A stretch of DNA of 64,000 nt from Rubritalea tangerina (GCF_042683245.1 NZ_JBHUJB010000005.1:186001-250000), one strand, 5' to 3'; counted from the stretch's first letter, positions 8,793-17,389 are shown. Numbers and translations are program-made. The notes: generated by a model not told the origin, from the sequence alone.

Positions 8793-9116
8793 TTATCCCT
8801 GGAGTGAGGTGAGGTCCTCAGTATTGATGGTCTGGCGAGCGCGATAGAGAGCAACGATGATGGCGAGACCGACGGCAACTTCGGCGGCAGCCACGGTGAT
8901 AATGAAGAAGACTAACATCTGGCCGTCGTAATCTGGGAGCCCGCCTTGGAGGTTGGCTCTGGAGAACGCGACTAGGGTGAGTGATGCGGCCGCTAACATG
9001 AGCTCGAGGCACATAAAGATGACAATGATGTTACGACGAATGATCACACCTGCGAGCCCAATGGAGAAGAGCAGGCCAGACATGAAAAGGTATTCTGTGA
9101 GTGATGCGGTTGGCAT
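8793..9116 (-). CDS. nuoK: NADH-quinone oxidoreductase subunit K
   Basis: Small membrane subunit of complex I, 107 residues with three helices. The second helix contains NIIVIFMCLELMLAAASLTLV, including the conserved membrane Glu of NuoK, and the third helix shows FFIITVAAAEVAVGLAIIVALYR with its second conserved Glu. Typical length and position between nuoJ and nuoL. Confidence 0.97.
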   Translation of the reverse strand: MPTASLTEYLFMSGLLFSIGLAGVIIRRNIIVIFMCLELMLAAASLTLVAFSRANLQGGLPDYDGQMLVFFIITVAAAEVAVGLAIIVALYRARQTINTEDLTSLQG

Positions 9117-9152
9117 GGAAGAAAGTGGTGAGGTTCCTAAAGTGGAAGAGGG

Positions 9153-9758
9153 TTAGGATTTGGCTTTAAGTTTCTTAGAGAGAGACACACAGCCAATGGT
9201 GGCAACCAGCAGGAGGACGCCGATCACTTGGAGAGGGAAGTTGTATTCGGTGAAGAGTTTTTGGCCGATTAGATTCACGTCAGGAAGAGTGCGGTCTTCT
9301 GGGGCTGGCGCGTTGAGTGACTTATGGATTGTGCTCTCTTTTGACACTCCTTGGAAGTGTTGGTCGAGAGTCTCGGAGCTTTGAGCGAGGGAATCTGGGG
9401 TGATTGGGGTGAAGTCTTTGATCTGGCTAGTTTGAAAGACGGCGATGAGTTGCAGTACAAGAAGGCCGGGGATGATGACACCCGCTGCTAGGGCTGGCAT
9501 TTTGGTTTCACGACCTTCCTCTTTTTTCAGGTCAAGAAGCATGATGATGAAGAGGAAGAGGACCATGACGGCACCTGCATAGACAAGAATTTGTAGGATC
9601 CCAACAAAGTAGGCATTGAGGCCCACGAAGAGAGCAGCCAAGCCGATGAAAGAGACGATCATCGATAGGGCGCTGGCGACTGGGTTTTTGAGAGCAACGA
9701 CCCCGACGCCACCGGCGAGCATGATTGTTGCGAATAGGTAAAAGAGAACGATTGGCAT
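9153..9758 (-). CDS. nuoJ: NADH-quinone oxidoreductase subunit J
   Basis: Membrane subunit of complex I with five helices; about 201 residues from the ATG at 9758 (MPIVLFYLFATIMLAGG). The frame is open upstream to 9794, but the added 12 residues are polar and not typical. NuoJ wording is seen in NAYFVGILQILVYAGAVMVLFLFIIMLLDL. A loop of about 65 residues precedes the last helix. In operon order between nuoI and nuoK. Confidence 0.95.
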   Translation of the reverse strand: MPIVLFYLFATIMLAGGVGVVALKNPVASALSMIVSFIGLAALFVGLNAYFVGILQILVYAGAVMVLFLFIIMLLDLKKEEGRETKMPALAAGVIIPGLLVLQLIAVFQTSQIKDFTPITPDSLAQSSETLDQHFQGVSKESTIHKSLNAPAPEDRTLPDVNLIGQKLFTEYNFPLQVIGVLLLVATIGCVSLSKKLKAKS

Positions 9759-9808
9759 TGGAGATGTGTGGGTAAGAGGATTACTTAAGCTCAATGGAGA
9801 AGTGGCAA

Positions 9809-10378
9809 TTACTTCAGTTCATTCCATTTGTTAACAAGGCCGACGCGTTTGCCTCCGATTTCGTAGAGCTTTTGTTTATTGTGCACCATTTCTTCACGGG
9901 AGGTGCCCGTGATAGCGTAGTCTTTACGTAGGTAGATGGCTTGCTCTGGGCAGACCTCTTCGCACATGCCGCAGTAGATGCAGCGGATCATGTCGATATC
10001 AAACTCTTTGGGGCGCTTTTCGACTTTTGCCCATGGATCGTCTTGAGGAATTTCGCCGGGAGTGATTTTGATGGCCTTCGGTGGGCAGATGAATTCGCAC
10101 AATTGGCAGGAGACGCAACGTTCGCGATCTTGTTCGTCAGTGACGAGGGCAGGAGCACCGCGGTAGTGTTCGGGCAATTGGTCATCCCATTTTTGTTCGG
10201 GGTACTGCATGGTGATTCCGAGGCCTGAGGAATTGAGGCTGTCGGCACCACGCGCTTTGCCAGTCACAGATTTAAATGCGTGCTTCAGAGTCACCATGGC
10301 ACCTTTAGCGAGTGCGAGGAGGTAAAGCTTTTCACCCGTATCGAGTTCAGGGCGCTTGAGTTTTTTGACTTCGGCCAT
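9809..10378 (-). CDS. nuoI: NADH-quinone oxidoreductase subunit I (2x[4Fe-4S])
   Basis: Ferredoxin-like subunit of the complex I hydrophilic arm, carrying clusters N6a and N6b. 189 residues with two CxxCxxCxxxCP motifs: Cys88/91/94/98 and Cys133/136/139/143. Both are intact. The start ATG at 10378 is preceded by a short stretch (10385-10400) identical to part of an arm of cassette C, which fills most of the gap from nuoH. Confidence 0.97.
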   Translation of the reverse strand: MAEVKKLKRPELDTGEKLYLLALAKGAMVTLKHAFKSVTGKARGADSLNSSGLGITMQYPEQKWDDQLPEHYRGAPALVTDEQDRERCVSCQLCEFICPPKAIKITPGEIPQDDPWAKVEKRPKEFDIDMIRCIYCGMCEEVCPEQAIYLRKDYAITGTSREEMVHNKQKLYEIGGKRVGLVNKWNELK

Positions 10379-10384
10379 TGTATA

Positions 10385-10400
10385 AAAGTTAGAAGTTAGA
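10385..10400. repeat. Solo arm matching cassette C
   Basis: AAAGTTAGAAGTTAGA, identical over 16 bases to 25013-25028 in the metG-side arm of cassette C. No inverted partner and no cassette gene lie here; the nuoH-nuoI gap is only 37 bases. It sits 6 bases before the nuoI ATG, the same relative place as the arms of the full cassettes. Confidence 0.7.
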
Positions 10401-10415
10401 AATCGGAGTGAGGTG

Positions 10416-11669
10416 CTATGCGGAAGTTTTCTTATCTAGAGACTTAGCAATGACAAACATGAGGGCTGAGAAGGCGACAACAGCGACAGTGAGGAGGCTG
10501 AGTCCGAGGAATTCGCCGCGTTCCACCATTGATGGTGCAGCCATGATGAGCATAGCCACGAGGATATTGATGAGTGCGAGTTCAAAGAAGACGACCCATC
10601 CAAGTTTCATGAGTTGGTCGTATCGGAAGCGGGGGACTGTCCAGCGCACGAGAATAAAGAAGAGGATGAAGGCGACGACTTTAGTGAGGAAGGCACCGAG
10701 GTGGATGAGTCCGACCCAAGGGCCAAAGGTATCGAAGGCCCAGGCATCGAGTCCGAAGCCTAGTGACCAACCGCCGAAGAAGAGGGTGACGATAAGAGCG
10801 GAGCCCACGATCATTGCAGCGTATTCGCCTAGGAAGAAGAGGGCGAATTTCATGGATGAATATTCGGTGTGGTACCCGCCGACGAGTTCGGTCTCACATT
10901 CGGGAAGGTCGAAGGGCATACGGTTTGTTTCCGCGAAGATGGAGACGGTGAAGATGAAAAAGGAGAGGTAGAGCGGCAGGAGGAGGAACCAACCAAGAGG
11001 ACCGCCGAACTGGCTGAGACCGACTTCGAAGCCATTATCAAAGGTGACGGGTATAAGTAGCCAACCATGTTCGGCTTGCCATTCTACAATCTTGGTGAGG
11101 TTGAGTTCTCCGAAGATCATCAGTACGGGAATCACTGATAGACCGAGAGCAATCTCGTAGGAGATCATCTGCGCACAGGAGCGCACGCCACCGAAGAAGG
11201 AGTATTTATTATTGGATGCCCAGCCAGCAAATGTGATGCCATATACTGAGAGTGAGGCGATTGCAAAAATGAAGAGAGGTCCGACTGAAACGTCTGCAAT
11301 GACGAGCTTTTCACCGAATAGAGTAGAACCGAAGGGGATGACTCCTAAGGTGAGCAGGGCTGGCACCATTGTGAGAGCGGGAGCGATCCAGAAGAAAAAC
11401 TTGTTAACGTGTGAGGGAGTAAAGTCTTCCTTTAGGATAAATTTAAGTCCATCGGCGAGTGGCTGGAGAAGCCCTTGAAGAGGAATATCTTTCTTGCCCC
11501 CAAACAAGGTGAGAGGGATACCCGTACGGTTAGGCCCAACGCGGTCTTGGATGACGGCTGAGAAACGGCGTTCAGCGTAGACCGAGTAGGCGATGATGGG
11601 CAATGTGAGGACAAAGGTGAAACCGATGATCTTCACAAAGGTGATGAGGGTGAGTGTGAGAATGTCCAT
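10416..11669 (-). CDS. nuoH: NADH-quinone oxidoreductase subunit H
   Basis: Membrane subunit at the quinone-binding junction of complex I; 417 residues, about eight helices plus a C-terminal extension. Family signatures: AERRFSAVIQDRVGPNRTG near residue 30, GWASNNKYSFFGGVRSCAQMISYE, and the acidic loop EAETNRMPFDLPECETELVGGYHTEYSSMKFALFF-type region (here begins FAETNRMPFDLPE). Longer than the usual 320-350 residues because of loops around residues 70-110 and 180-215. It lies 29 bases after nuoG. Confidence 0.96.
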   Translation of the reverse strand: MDILTLTLITFVKIIGFTFVLTLPIIAYSVYAERRFSAVIQDRVGPNRTGIPLTLFGGKKDIPLQGLLQPLADGLKFILKEDFTPSHVNKFFFWIAPALTMVPALLTLGVIPFGSTLFGEKLVIADVSVGPLFIFAIASLSVYGITFAGWASNNKYSFFGGVRSCAQMISYEIALGLSVIPVLMIFGELNLTKIVEWQAEHGWLLIPVTFDNGFEVGLSQFGGPLGWFLLLPLYLSFFIFTVSIFAETNRMPFDLPECETELVGGYHTEYSSMKFALFFLGEYAAMIVGSALIVTLFFGGWSLGFGLDAWAFDTFGPWVGLIHLGAFLTKVVAFILFFILVRWTVPRFRYDQLMKLGWVVFFELALINILVAMLIMAAPSMVERGEFLGLSLLTVAVVAFSALMFVIAKSLDKKTSA

Positions 11670-11698
11670 GGTGTGATGGGTAAAATTCGGAATGGTGA

Positions 11699-13444
11699 TT
11701 AGCCGACAATTTCACGGTTTTCGACTCGCTGTCTTTCCTTTACTAACAAGGGGATTGTTTCACCTGTTTCTATGAGTGGGAGTCCGAGCTCACCGACCTT
11801 CGAGAGGGTGATTCCTTCAAAAGCTGGCACAGCTTGGGAGAGGACCTTGAGGATATCTTCGAGGACGAACATGTCATTTTTCTCCCCGGTGTAGGAGAGG
11901 ATGAGGTCGCGGATGATCTCCCAGTCGTCCATGGCATTTCCAGGAGTTTGTACGGCCTGGTTAAGGCGTTGTAGGCGTCCAGTGACATTGATCATGGTGC
12001 CTCGTTTTTCAGCAAAGGATGCGGATGGTAAGACGATGTCACTGGCCTGGGCAGTTGGGTTAGCTTTGATGTGGGAACTAATGATGAGTTCTGCATGTGC
12101 AAGCTCGTCGTGAGAGAAGCCTGCAGCTTCGAGAAGGTCTTCTTGGAGGACAATGAGGGCTTTGATTGAGCCAGCTTTGAGCCCGTCCTTGATGGTAGCG
12201 AGTGAGGCCGCTGGAGACTCCGAAGCAAAGATGAGCTTGGCACCATTGGTGTTTGGGTTGCGGTCAGCTGCGATCAATTTGCCGTCGGCTTGACCATCAC
12301 GAGAGACGACACTGAGGTGTGCGGCACCGATGACATCTGAGAGTGTTTTGGTCAGGAAGAGTTCCTCGTTGGTCATGCGCGCTGAGCCGATGATAGCAAT
12401 TTCATTTGGCTCAAATTCTTTGAGAGCTTCGGTAGCGGCACTGATAGCGGTGGGCCAAGTCGTGACTTCGTGCGTGCCATCGGCTTTGATCATTGGGTCA
12501 GTGAGGCGGTCATCGCCTTGGACTTCGTGGAATGATAGACGGTGTGAATCTGGCATCCACTCAGAGTTGACGTCATTGTTTAGGCGGGGGGTGACGCGGT
12601 AGATTTCGTTGCCTCGAGTCCAGATAGTGGTGTTGCAGCCAGTGGCGCAGTTAACATCGATGGACTTTGTTTCCTTGAGGAACCAGACGCGCATTTGGAA
12701 GCGGAAGTCCTTGGAGGTGAGGGCGCCAACTGGGCAGAGGTCGATGGTGTTCATGCCGTAGTTAGAATCTAACTTACGGTCTGGGTGGCAGGTGAGAGTG
12801 GTATGGGTGCCGCGTTCGGTGAAGCCCAGTACGGCGTCATCCGCGACCTCATCCATGAAGCGGATACAACGGGAACACATGATGCAGCGTTCATCGTCGA
12901 GGTTGATTCTAGGGCCGATGTCCACATTTTTGGGCTTCTTGATTTTATCTTCAAGGAAGCGGGACTGACCACGACCGTGCTCTACGGAGAATTCTTGGAG
13001 AGTGCATTCACCAGCTTGGTCACAGATTGGGCAATCGAGTGGGTGGTTAATGAGGAGGAACTCCATGACACCCTCGCGCGTTTTTTCGACGAGCTCACCT
13101 TGGGTGCGAATGCCCATATTTTCGGCGACGGTATTGGCGCAGGCGATGACGGGGCGAGGCATCCAACCAATTTCTTGGAACCCTTGGTCATTGTACTCTG
13201 GGTCTTGGCCGGGAGCGAGACGTGGGGGCATGCCCATTTGGACGAGGCACATCCGGCAGTTACCAGGTGAGGAAAGCTTTGGGTGATAGCAATAGTGAGG
13301 GACTTGGGCCTCTGCCATCTTACAAGCTTCGATCATGCGTGTTCCTCGAGGTACCTGAATCCAGTGACCATCAATTTGAACATTGACCATGCCTTTTTCA
13401 GCGGCGAGGTCTTTAGGGAGTTGTTTGGTGTCTGAGTCGGACAT
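11699..13444 (-). CDS. nuoG: NADH-quinone oxidoreductase subunit G, short form
   Basis: Iron-sulfur subunit of the complex I electron-input arm. 581 residues. N-terminal [2Fe-2S] ligands Cys52, Cys63, Cys66, Cys102; the His/Cys site HPLDCPICDQAGEC (His134, Cys138, 141, 147); a [4Fe-4S] set Cys187/190/193 and Cys237; then NCATGC near 266-270 at the start of the molybdopterin-fold remnant. The C-terminal molybdopterin-oxidoreductase-like domain is much shorter than in E. coli NuoG (about 900 residues), so this is a trimmed form. Separated from nuoF by cassette B, whose near arm ends 7 bases upstream of this ATG. Confidence 0.95.
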   Translation of the reverse strand: MSDSDTKQLPKDLAAEKGMVNVQIDGHWIQVPRGTRMIEACKMAEAQVPHYCYHPKLSSPGNCRMCLVQMGMPPRLAPGQDPEYNDQGFQEIGWMPRPVIACANTVAENMGIRTQGELVEKTREGVMEFLLINHPLDCPICDQAGECTLQEFSVEHGRGQSRFLEDKIKKPKNVDIGPRINLDDERCIMCSRCIRFMDEVADDAVLGFTERGTHTTLTCHPDRKLDSNYGMNTIDLCPVGALTSKDFRFQMRVWFLKETKSIDVNCATGCNTTIWTRGNEIYRVTPRLNNDVNSEWMPDSHRLSFHEVQGDDRLTDPMIKADGTHEVTTWPTAISAATEALKEFEPNEIAIIGSARMTNEELFLTKTLSDVIGAAHLSVVSRDGQADGKLIAADRNPNTNGAKLIFASESPAASLATIKDGLKAGSIKALIVLQEDLLEAAGFSHDELAHAELIISSHIKANPTAQASDIVLPSASFAEKRGTMINVTGRLQRLNQAVQTPGNAMDDWEIIRDLILSYTGEKNDMFVLEDILKVLSQAVPAFEGITLSKVGELGLPLIETGETIPLLVKERQRVENREIVG

Positions 13445-13451
13445 ATTTGAA

Positions 13452-13890
13452 AGTGGCTAGTAGCTTGTGGCGAGTGGCTAGTAGGTTATTTAGCGTCCTT
13501 CGGACGGATGGATTTAATGAAGGCTGCTAGTAGGCGTTTAGTTTCTTCAGCTATAGATAAGGCGTTTCGAGTATTTGCGAACTTTAATTCGCTAGCTAGA
13601 TAAAGCTGGTAGTCTGCTTCGTGGAGAGACGATTCTGCTATATTGTAAAAGCGAAGTTTCTCAGAGTTACTCCATCTGCCGAATCCTTCAACAATGTTTG
13701 ATGGAACAGATACGGCTGCACGGCGAAGTTGGGATGTTAGCCCGAATTGTTCTTCTTTTGGAAAACTCTGAGTAACAGAATAAACCTCCATAACAAAGCG
13801 ATGAGCGCTTTGCCAAACTAGAAGGTCTTTATATGTTTTTGCTGGAGTCATGATCTACTTGCTACTAGCCACCTGGTACTCGCTACTTGG
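13452..13890 (-). mobile_element. Cassette B: four-helix-bundle gene between iterated-word arms, inside nuo operon
   Basis: About 439 bp filling the nuoF-nuoG gap. The nuoG-side arm has AGTGGCTAGTAG twice (13452-13463 and 13473-13484); the nuoF-side arm has the inverse, GCTACTAGCCAC at 13861-13872, beside variants GCGAGTA and CAAGTAG. The longest exact inverted match is 12 bp (GTGGCTAGTAGC). The nuoF stop codon TAG lies inside the outer arm. One gene, operon-sense. No target duplication is seen. Element status is inferred from the shared architecture with cassettes A, C and D. Confidence 0.68.
13486..13851 (-). CDS. Four-helix-bundle protein (S23/IVS-encoded type)
   Basis: 121 residues, clear member of the four-helix-bundle family first known from ORFs in 23S rRNA intervening sequences: begins TPAKTYKDLLVWQSAHRFV, has LTSQLRRAAVSVPSNIVEGFGRWSN, then ESSLHEADYQLYLA and a C-terminal helix. 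Related to the Avd accessory protein of diversity-generating retroelements by fold (family knowledge), but no reverse transcriptase is in this window. The molecular job is unknown. It sits alone inside the nuo operon between word-repeat arms; its stop follows the inner arm by one base and its start is 3 bases from the outer arm. Confidence 0.9.
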   Translation of the reverse strand: MTPAKTYKDLLVWQSAHRFVMEVYSVTQSFPKEEQFGLTSQLRRAAVSVPSNIVEGFGRWSNSEKLRFYNIAESSLHEADYQLYLASELKFANTRNALSIAEETKRLLAAFIKSIRPKDAK

Positions 13891-15277
13891 ATAAATACAT
13901 TTCTCTTTGAAGCTGTTCTTTACTGAGGTGTTGGTTGTCTTCTGATGTCTCAGCGGTGAGTTCGTCACGGAATTTTGCGATGATGGCTTCGACGGGCCAG
14001 GATGAGGCTTCGCCGAAGGCGCAGACGGTCTTGCCATCGATTTGATAGGCAACGTCTTCGAGTGTTTGGATATCTTCTGGTGCGGCTTCGCCATTGACGA
14101 TGCGGTCGGAGATTTTTTTCATCCAGCCATTTCCTTCGCGGCATGGGGTACATTGGCCACAGGATTCATGGGCATAGAAGTGGTTGATGTTGTTGAGGAC
14201 CCAAGACATTTTGCGTGAATCGTCTAACACAATCACCCCACCTGAGCCGGCCATGGAGCCGCAGGCAGCAAGGGTGTCAAAGTCTAACTGGATATCCCAA
14301 AAGCTTATTTCTTTGGCATCTTCACCTCGGCCAATTTTAAAGGTTTCGTCGCAGCGCAAGATCTTGGAGGATGACCCTCCGGGGATGACTGCCTTGAAGT
14401 TACGGCCATCTTTGGGGCCGCCGCAGATATCGTTGAGCAACTCGCCCATGGTGAGTTTTCCTACTTCGACTTCGTAGTAGCCGGGGTTTCTGACATCACC
14501 GGAGACGCAGAGGATACGAGTGCCAGTATTTCGTTCGACTCCGAGTTTAGCGTATGACTCACCACCCATTTCGATGATGTGTTTGACATGGCAAAGGGAC
14601 TCGACGTTGTTGACGATAGTTGGGGCCATGTAGAGGCCGAGAGCTGCAGGGAAGTAAGGAGGCTTGATGCGTGGGTAGGGGCGCTTGCCTTCGAGGGATT
14701 CGATGAGACCGGTTTCTTCACCGCAAATATACGCAGCGGCACCACGGTGGACCCAGATTTCGAGATCGAAGCCGGAGCCTAGGATATTTTTCCCAACAAA
14801 GCCTTTGGCACGCGCTTCTTCGATGGCTTTTTCCATGGTGAGTGCGGCCTCTGGGAATTCTTCACGCATGTAGAGGTAGGCTGTATGCGCACCGACAGCG
14901 AAGGCGGAGATGACCATTCCTTCGATGAGTTGGTGAGGGTCTTGGTGGACGATGTAGCGGTCTTTGAAGGTTCCGGGCTCGGACTCGTCACAATTACAAA
15001 TGAGATAGACTGGTTTGGTGTTGTTAGGGGGGATGAAGCCCCATTTGACACCAGTGGGGAAACCCGCGCCCCCACGGCCTCGGAGGCCAGATTTCTTGAC
15101 CTCGTCGGTAATTGCAGAAGGCTCCATGGTGAAAGCCTTTTTGAGTTGTTGGTAGCCACCATCAGCGATGTAGGTATCGATGGAGGTGTCCCAGCCTTGG
15201 CGATCGATATTTTTGAAAATCAAGCGGTGCTCGGCTGGATGGGGCTCTTTGCCTGGAAGGTATTGGATATCTGACAT
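13883..15277 (-). CDS. nuoF: NADH-quinone oxidoreductase subunit F
   Basis: NADH-oxidising flavoprotein subunit of complex I; 464 residues. FMN/NADH glycine-rich loop GRGGAGFPTG at residues 67-76, YLICNCDESEPGTFKDR, the AYICGEETGLIESLEGKRPYPR stretch, and the N3 [4Fe-4S] ligands Cys373, Cys376, Cys379 and Cys419 in ESCGQCTPCREG and its partner. The last codons (SK-stop) run into the arm of cassette B, so the very C-terminus may have been set by the element. 34 bases after nuoE. Confidence 0.97.
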   Translation of the reverse strand: MSDIQYLPGKEPHPAEHRLIFKNIDRQGWDTSIDTYIADGGYQQLKKAFTMEPSAITDEVKKSGLRGRGGAGFPTGVKWGFIPPNNTKPVYLICNCDESEPGTFKDRYIVHQDPHQLIEGMVISAFAVGAHTAYLYMREEFPEAALTMEKAIEEARAKGFVGKNILGSGFDLEIWVHRGAAAYICGEETGLIESLEGKRPYPRIKPPYFPAALGLYMAPTIVNNVESLCHVKHIIEMGGESYAKLGVERNTGTRILCVSGDVRNPGYYEVEVGKLTMGELLNDICGGPKDGRNFKAVIPGGSSSKILRCDETFKIGRGEDAKEISFWDIQLDFDTLAACGSMAGSGGVIVLDDSRKMSWVLNNINHFYAHESCGQCTPCREGNGWMKKISDRIVNGEAAPEDIQTLEDVAYQIDGKTVCAFGEASSWPVEAIIAKFRDELTAETSEDNQHLSKEQLQREMYLSK

Positions 15278-15311
15278 GGTTTTGTGCAGAGGAAAGTTGA
15301 GTCAGGGCGCT

Positions 15312-15878
15312 TTAGGCGGGATATTGGTCGATCAAGCTTTGTGCTTTATCTGGGGTGATGTTGTCGTGGAAATCGTCATTTACCAGGCATGCAGGAGCTG
15401 AGCCACAAGAGGCGAGGCACTCAGCAAACTCGACCGAATAGTTTCCGCATGGGGAGACAACGATTGGGTTGTGGTGGGAAAGTTGGGTGCGGTCGATGTT
15501 AGTGATTTCGCAGATCTTATCCATAAGCTCGTGAGAGCCCGCCATGGCGCAGGAGAGTGTGCGGCAGATTCTGTAGTGGAATTTCCCAGGGGCACTTTGG
15601 CGGAAGCCTGGGTAGAATGTCACCACTGAGAGCACTTTGATGGGTTCAATCTCTAATTTATTGGCCACCCAAGTGATAGCTTCTTTGGAGATGAATCCAA
15701 AGTGGTGTTGGACGATATGCAGAAGCGGGAGGACTGCGGAGAGCTTACTCACTGGGTAGTGGGTGATGCGCTCGTCGGCCAGGGTTTCGATTTCTGCGGT
15801 TGCTTCGAATTTTGGGAAGTGCTTTTCACCAGGGCTAGGGTGTGAAGCAACAGCATTTTCTAATATGTCTTGGGACAT
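15312..15878 (-). CDS. nuoE: NADH-quinone oxidoreductase subunit E
   Basis: Thioredoxin-fold [2Fe-2S] subunit (cluster N1a) of complex I. 188 residues. Cluster ligands Cys105 and Cys110 (ICRTLSC) and Cys154 and Cys158 (AECLASC) are all present, with VVTFYPGFRQSAPGKFH before the first pair. The N-terminal helical domain is of usual size. Between nuoD and nuoF in standard order. Confidence 0.96.
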   Translation of the reverse strand: MSQDILENAVASHPSPGEKHFPKFEATAEIETLADERITHYPVSKLSAVLPLLHIVQHHFGFISKEAITWVANKLEIEPIKVLSVVTFYPGFRQSAPGKFHYRICRTLSCAMAGSHELMDKICEITNIDRTQLSHHNPIVVSPCGNYSVEFAECLASCGSAPACLVNDDFHDNITPDKAQSLIDQYPA

Positions 15879-15912
15879 GGAAGTAGGTTTTAGAGTGGTA
15901 AAATGAAAAGGG

Positions 15913-17175
15913 TTAGCGGTCGCATTCGCCCATGACGAAGTCGAGAGAACCTAAGATGGCTGGGACGTCAGAAACCATGGTGCCTTCCAACAATTCTGAG
16001 CAGATCGAGAGGTTGATGAAGGAAGGGGAGCGGATCTTGAGGCGGTGCGGTACGCCTCCTCCTTTTGAGTGAATATAGAATCCGAGTTCGCCTTTCGGGT
16101 TTTCGTGACCAAAATAGACTTCGCCTTCTGGGGCGTCAATGCCTTGGGTGGTGACGATAAAGTGGTGGATGAGTTCTTCCATGGACATGAGGACGCGCTC
16201 TTTTTCTGGAAGTGTGCTCTTAGGGTCGACAATGTTGACGGGGCCCTCGGGGAGGGAGTCGAGCACTTGACGGATAATGCGGATAGACTGGCGCATTTCC
16301 TCCATACGGACTTGGTAGCGTGCGTAGCAATCTCCTTCTTCCGCGATGGGTACATCAAAATCATATTTCTCATATCCCAAGTAGGGGTTATCTTTTCTGA
16401 GATCTCGTGGGACGCCGGACGCTCTGAGGTTAGGTCCTGTTAGTCCGTATGCGATGGCATCTTCCTTAGAGATGGTGCCGACGTCACACATCCGCTTCAT
16501 GAAGATTTTATTTTTATCGAGCAGGGTAGCAATTTCGTCAATTTGCTCGGAGCATTCATCGAGGAAGTTGAGGACGCGTTCTTCGAACCCTTGTGGGAGG
16601 TCGCGGAGTTGGCCGCCGACACGCGTGTAGGAGGTGGTGAAGCGTGCACCTGTGAGTTGTTCACAGAGGTTGTAGATTTTTTCGCGTTCGTTAAAGGTGT
16701 AGAGGAAGACGGTCATGGCACCGACGTCCATGGCGCAGACTCCGACTCCGAGCATGTGTGCCGAGATGCGAGCGAGTTCACAAGCGAGGACGCGGACCGC
16801 TTGACCGCGTGGAGGAAGTTCCCATCCCATGAGTTTTTCAACAGCACAGGCGTAGGCAACATTGTTGGCAAGAGGTGCTAGATAGTCCAGGCGGTCCGTG
16901 TAGGGGATGAACTGATTGTATTGCATGTTTTCTGCAATTTTTTCATCGCCTCGGTGGAGGAAGCCGACATCAGGGGTAGCTTTGGTAATCACCTCGCCAT
17001 CGAGTTCTAGGATAAGACGTAAGACACCGTGGGTAGCGGGGTGTGAGGGCCCCATATTTAAGACCATTTTCTCGCCCATGAGGTCATCCGCTTCTGCGTG
17101 ATAGTCCGCGACAGCTTGTGCTGTTTTGGCTGCATTGTCCGGGGCTTGGTAGTCGGTGGTTTTTAGTTTGCTCAT
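15913..17175 (-). CDS. nuoD: NADH-quinone oxidoreductase subunit D
   Basis: 49-kDa-type subunit forming the quinone pocket of complex I; 420 residues. The N-terminal GPSHPATHGVLRLILELDGE holds the conserved His of the quinone site; DRLDYLAPLANN, RVLACELARISAHMLG and the C-terminal ILGSLDFVMGECDR are all typical. It is the first gene of the operon here: nuoA, nuoB and nuoC are not upstream, where instead there is a terminator and an unrelated gene. A CRP/FNR-type palindrome lies about 67 bases upstream of the start. Confidence 0.97.
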   Translation of the reverse strand: MSKLKTTDYQAPDNAAKTAQAVADYHAEADDLMGEKMVLNMGPSHPATHGVLRLILELDGEVITKATPDVGFLHRGDEKIAENMQYNQFIPYTDRLDYLAPLANNVAYACAVEKLMGWELPPRGQAVRVLACELARISAHMLGVGVCAMDVGAMTVFLYTFNEREKIYNLCEQLTGARFTTSYTRVGGQLRDLPQGFEERVLNFLDECSEQIDEIATLLDKNKIFMKRMCDVGTISKEDAIAYGLTGPNLRASGVPRDLRKDNPYLGYEKYDFDVPIAEEGDCYARYQVRMEEMRQSIRIIRQVLDSLPEGPVNIVDPKSTLPEKERVLMSMEELIHHFIVTTQGIDAPEGEVYFGHENPKGELGFYIHSKGGGVPHRLKIRSPSFINLSICSELLEGTMVSDVPAILGSLDFVMGECDR

Positions 17176-17241
17176 CTCAATAGGTGGATCGAATCGCCAC
17201 AGACTAAAAAGAAGGAAAAAGAGCCCTCTATCAAGTCAGAT

Positions 17242-17257
17242 TGTGAAAAATTTCACA
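17242..17257. promoter_or_regulatory. CRP/FNR-type palindrome upstream of nuo operon
   Basis: TGTGAAAAATTTCACA, two perfect 7-base arms, matching the TGTGA-N6-TCACA form recognised by CRP-family regulators in enterobacteria. It lies in the only intergenic space before nuoD. That it binds a CRP/FNR-family protein here is inference. Confidence 0.55.
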
Positions 17258-17321
17258 AGCTCAGTTGATTTCGGTTCATGCTTGGAAAATTGGGTGGCTG
17301 ATATGGGAGGTGGAGTGGTAT

Positions 17322-17350
17322 AAAAAAAGAGCTCCGAGGGAGCTCTTTTT
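17322..17350 (-). terminator. Rho-independent terminator after the lysine-rich gene
   Basis: Symmetric hairpin AGAGCTCC-GAG-GGAGCTCT with A-run on one side and T-run on the other, so it could work in both directions. It closes the gene at 17390-17689 and separates it from the nuo promoter region. Confidence 0.88.
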
Positions 17351-17389
17351 GAGAATCTGTTACGATTTTTTGTCTAGGTGGGTTGCGGG

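Noticed and set aside
13452..13484. Tandem GTGGCTAGTAG words considered as a CRISPR-like or minisatellite array
   Set aside because: Only two to three units per arm, no spacers of fixed length, and the same design at other cassettes shows they are element arms.
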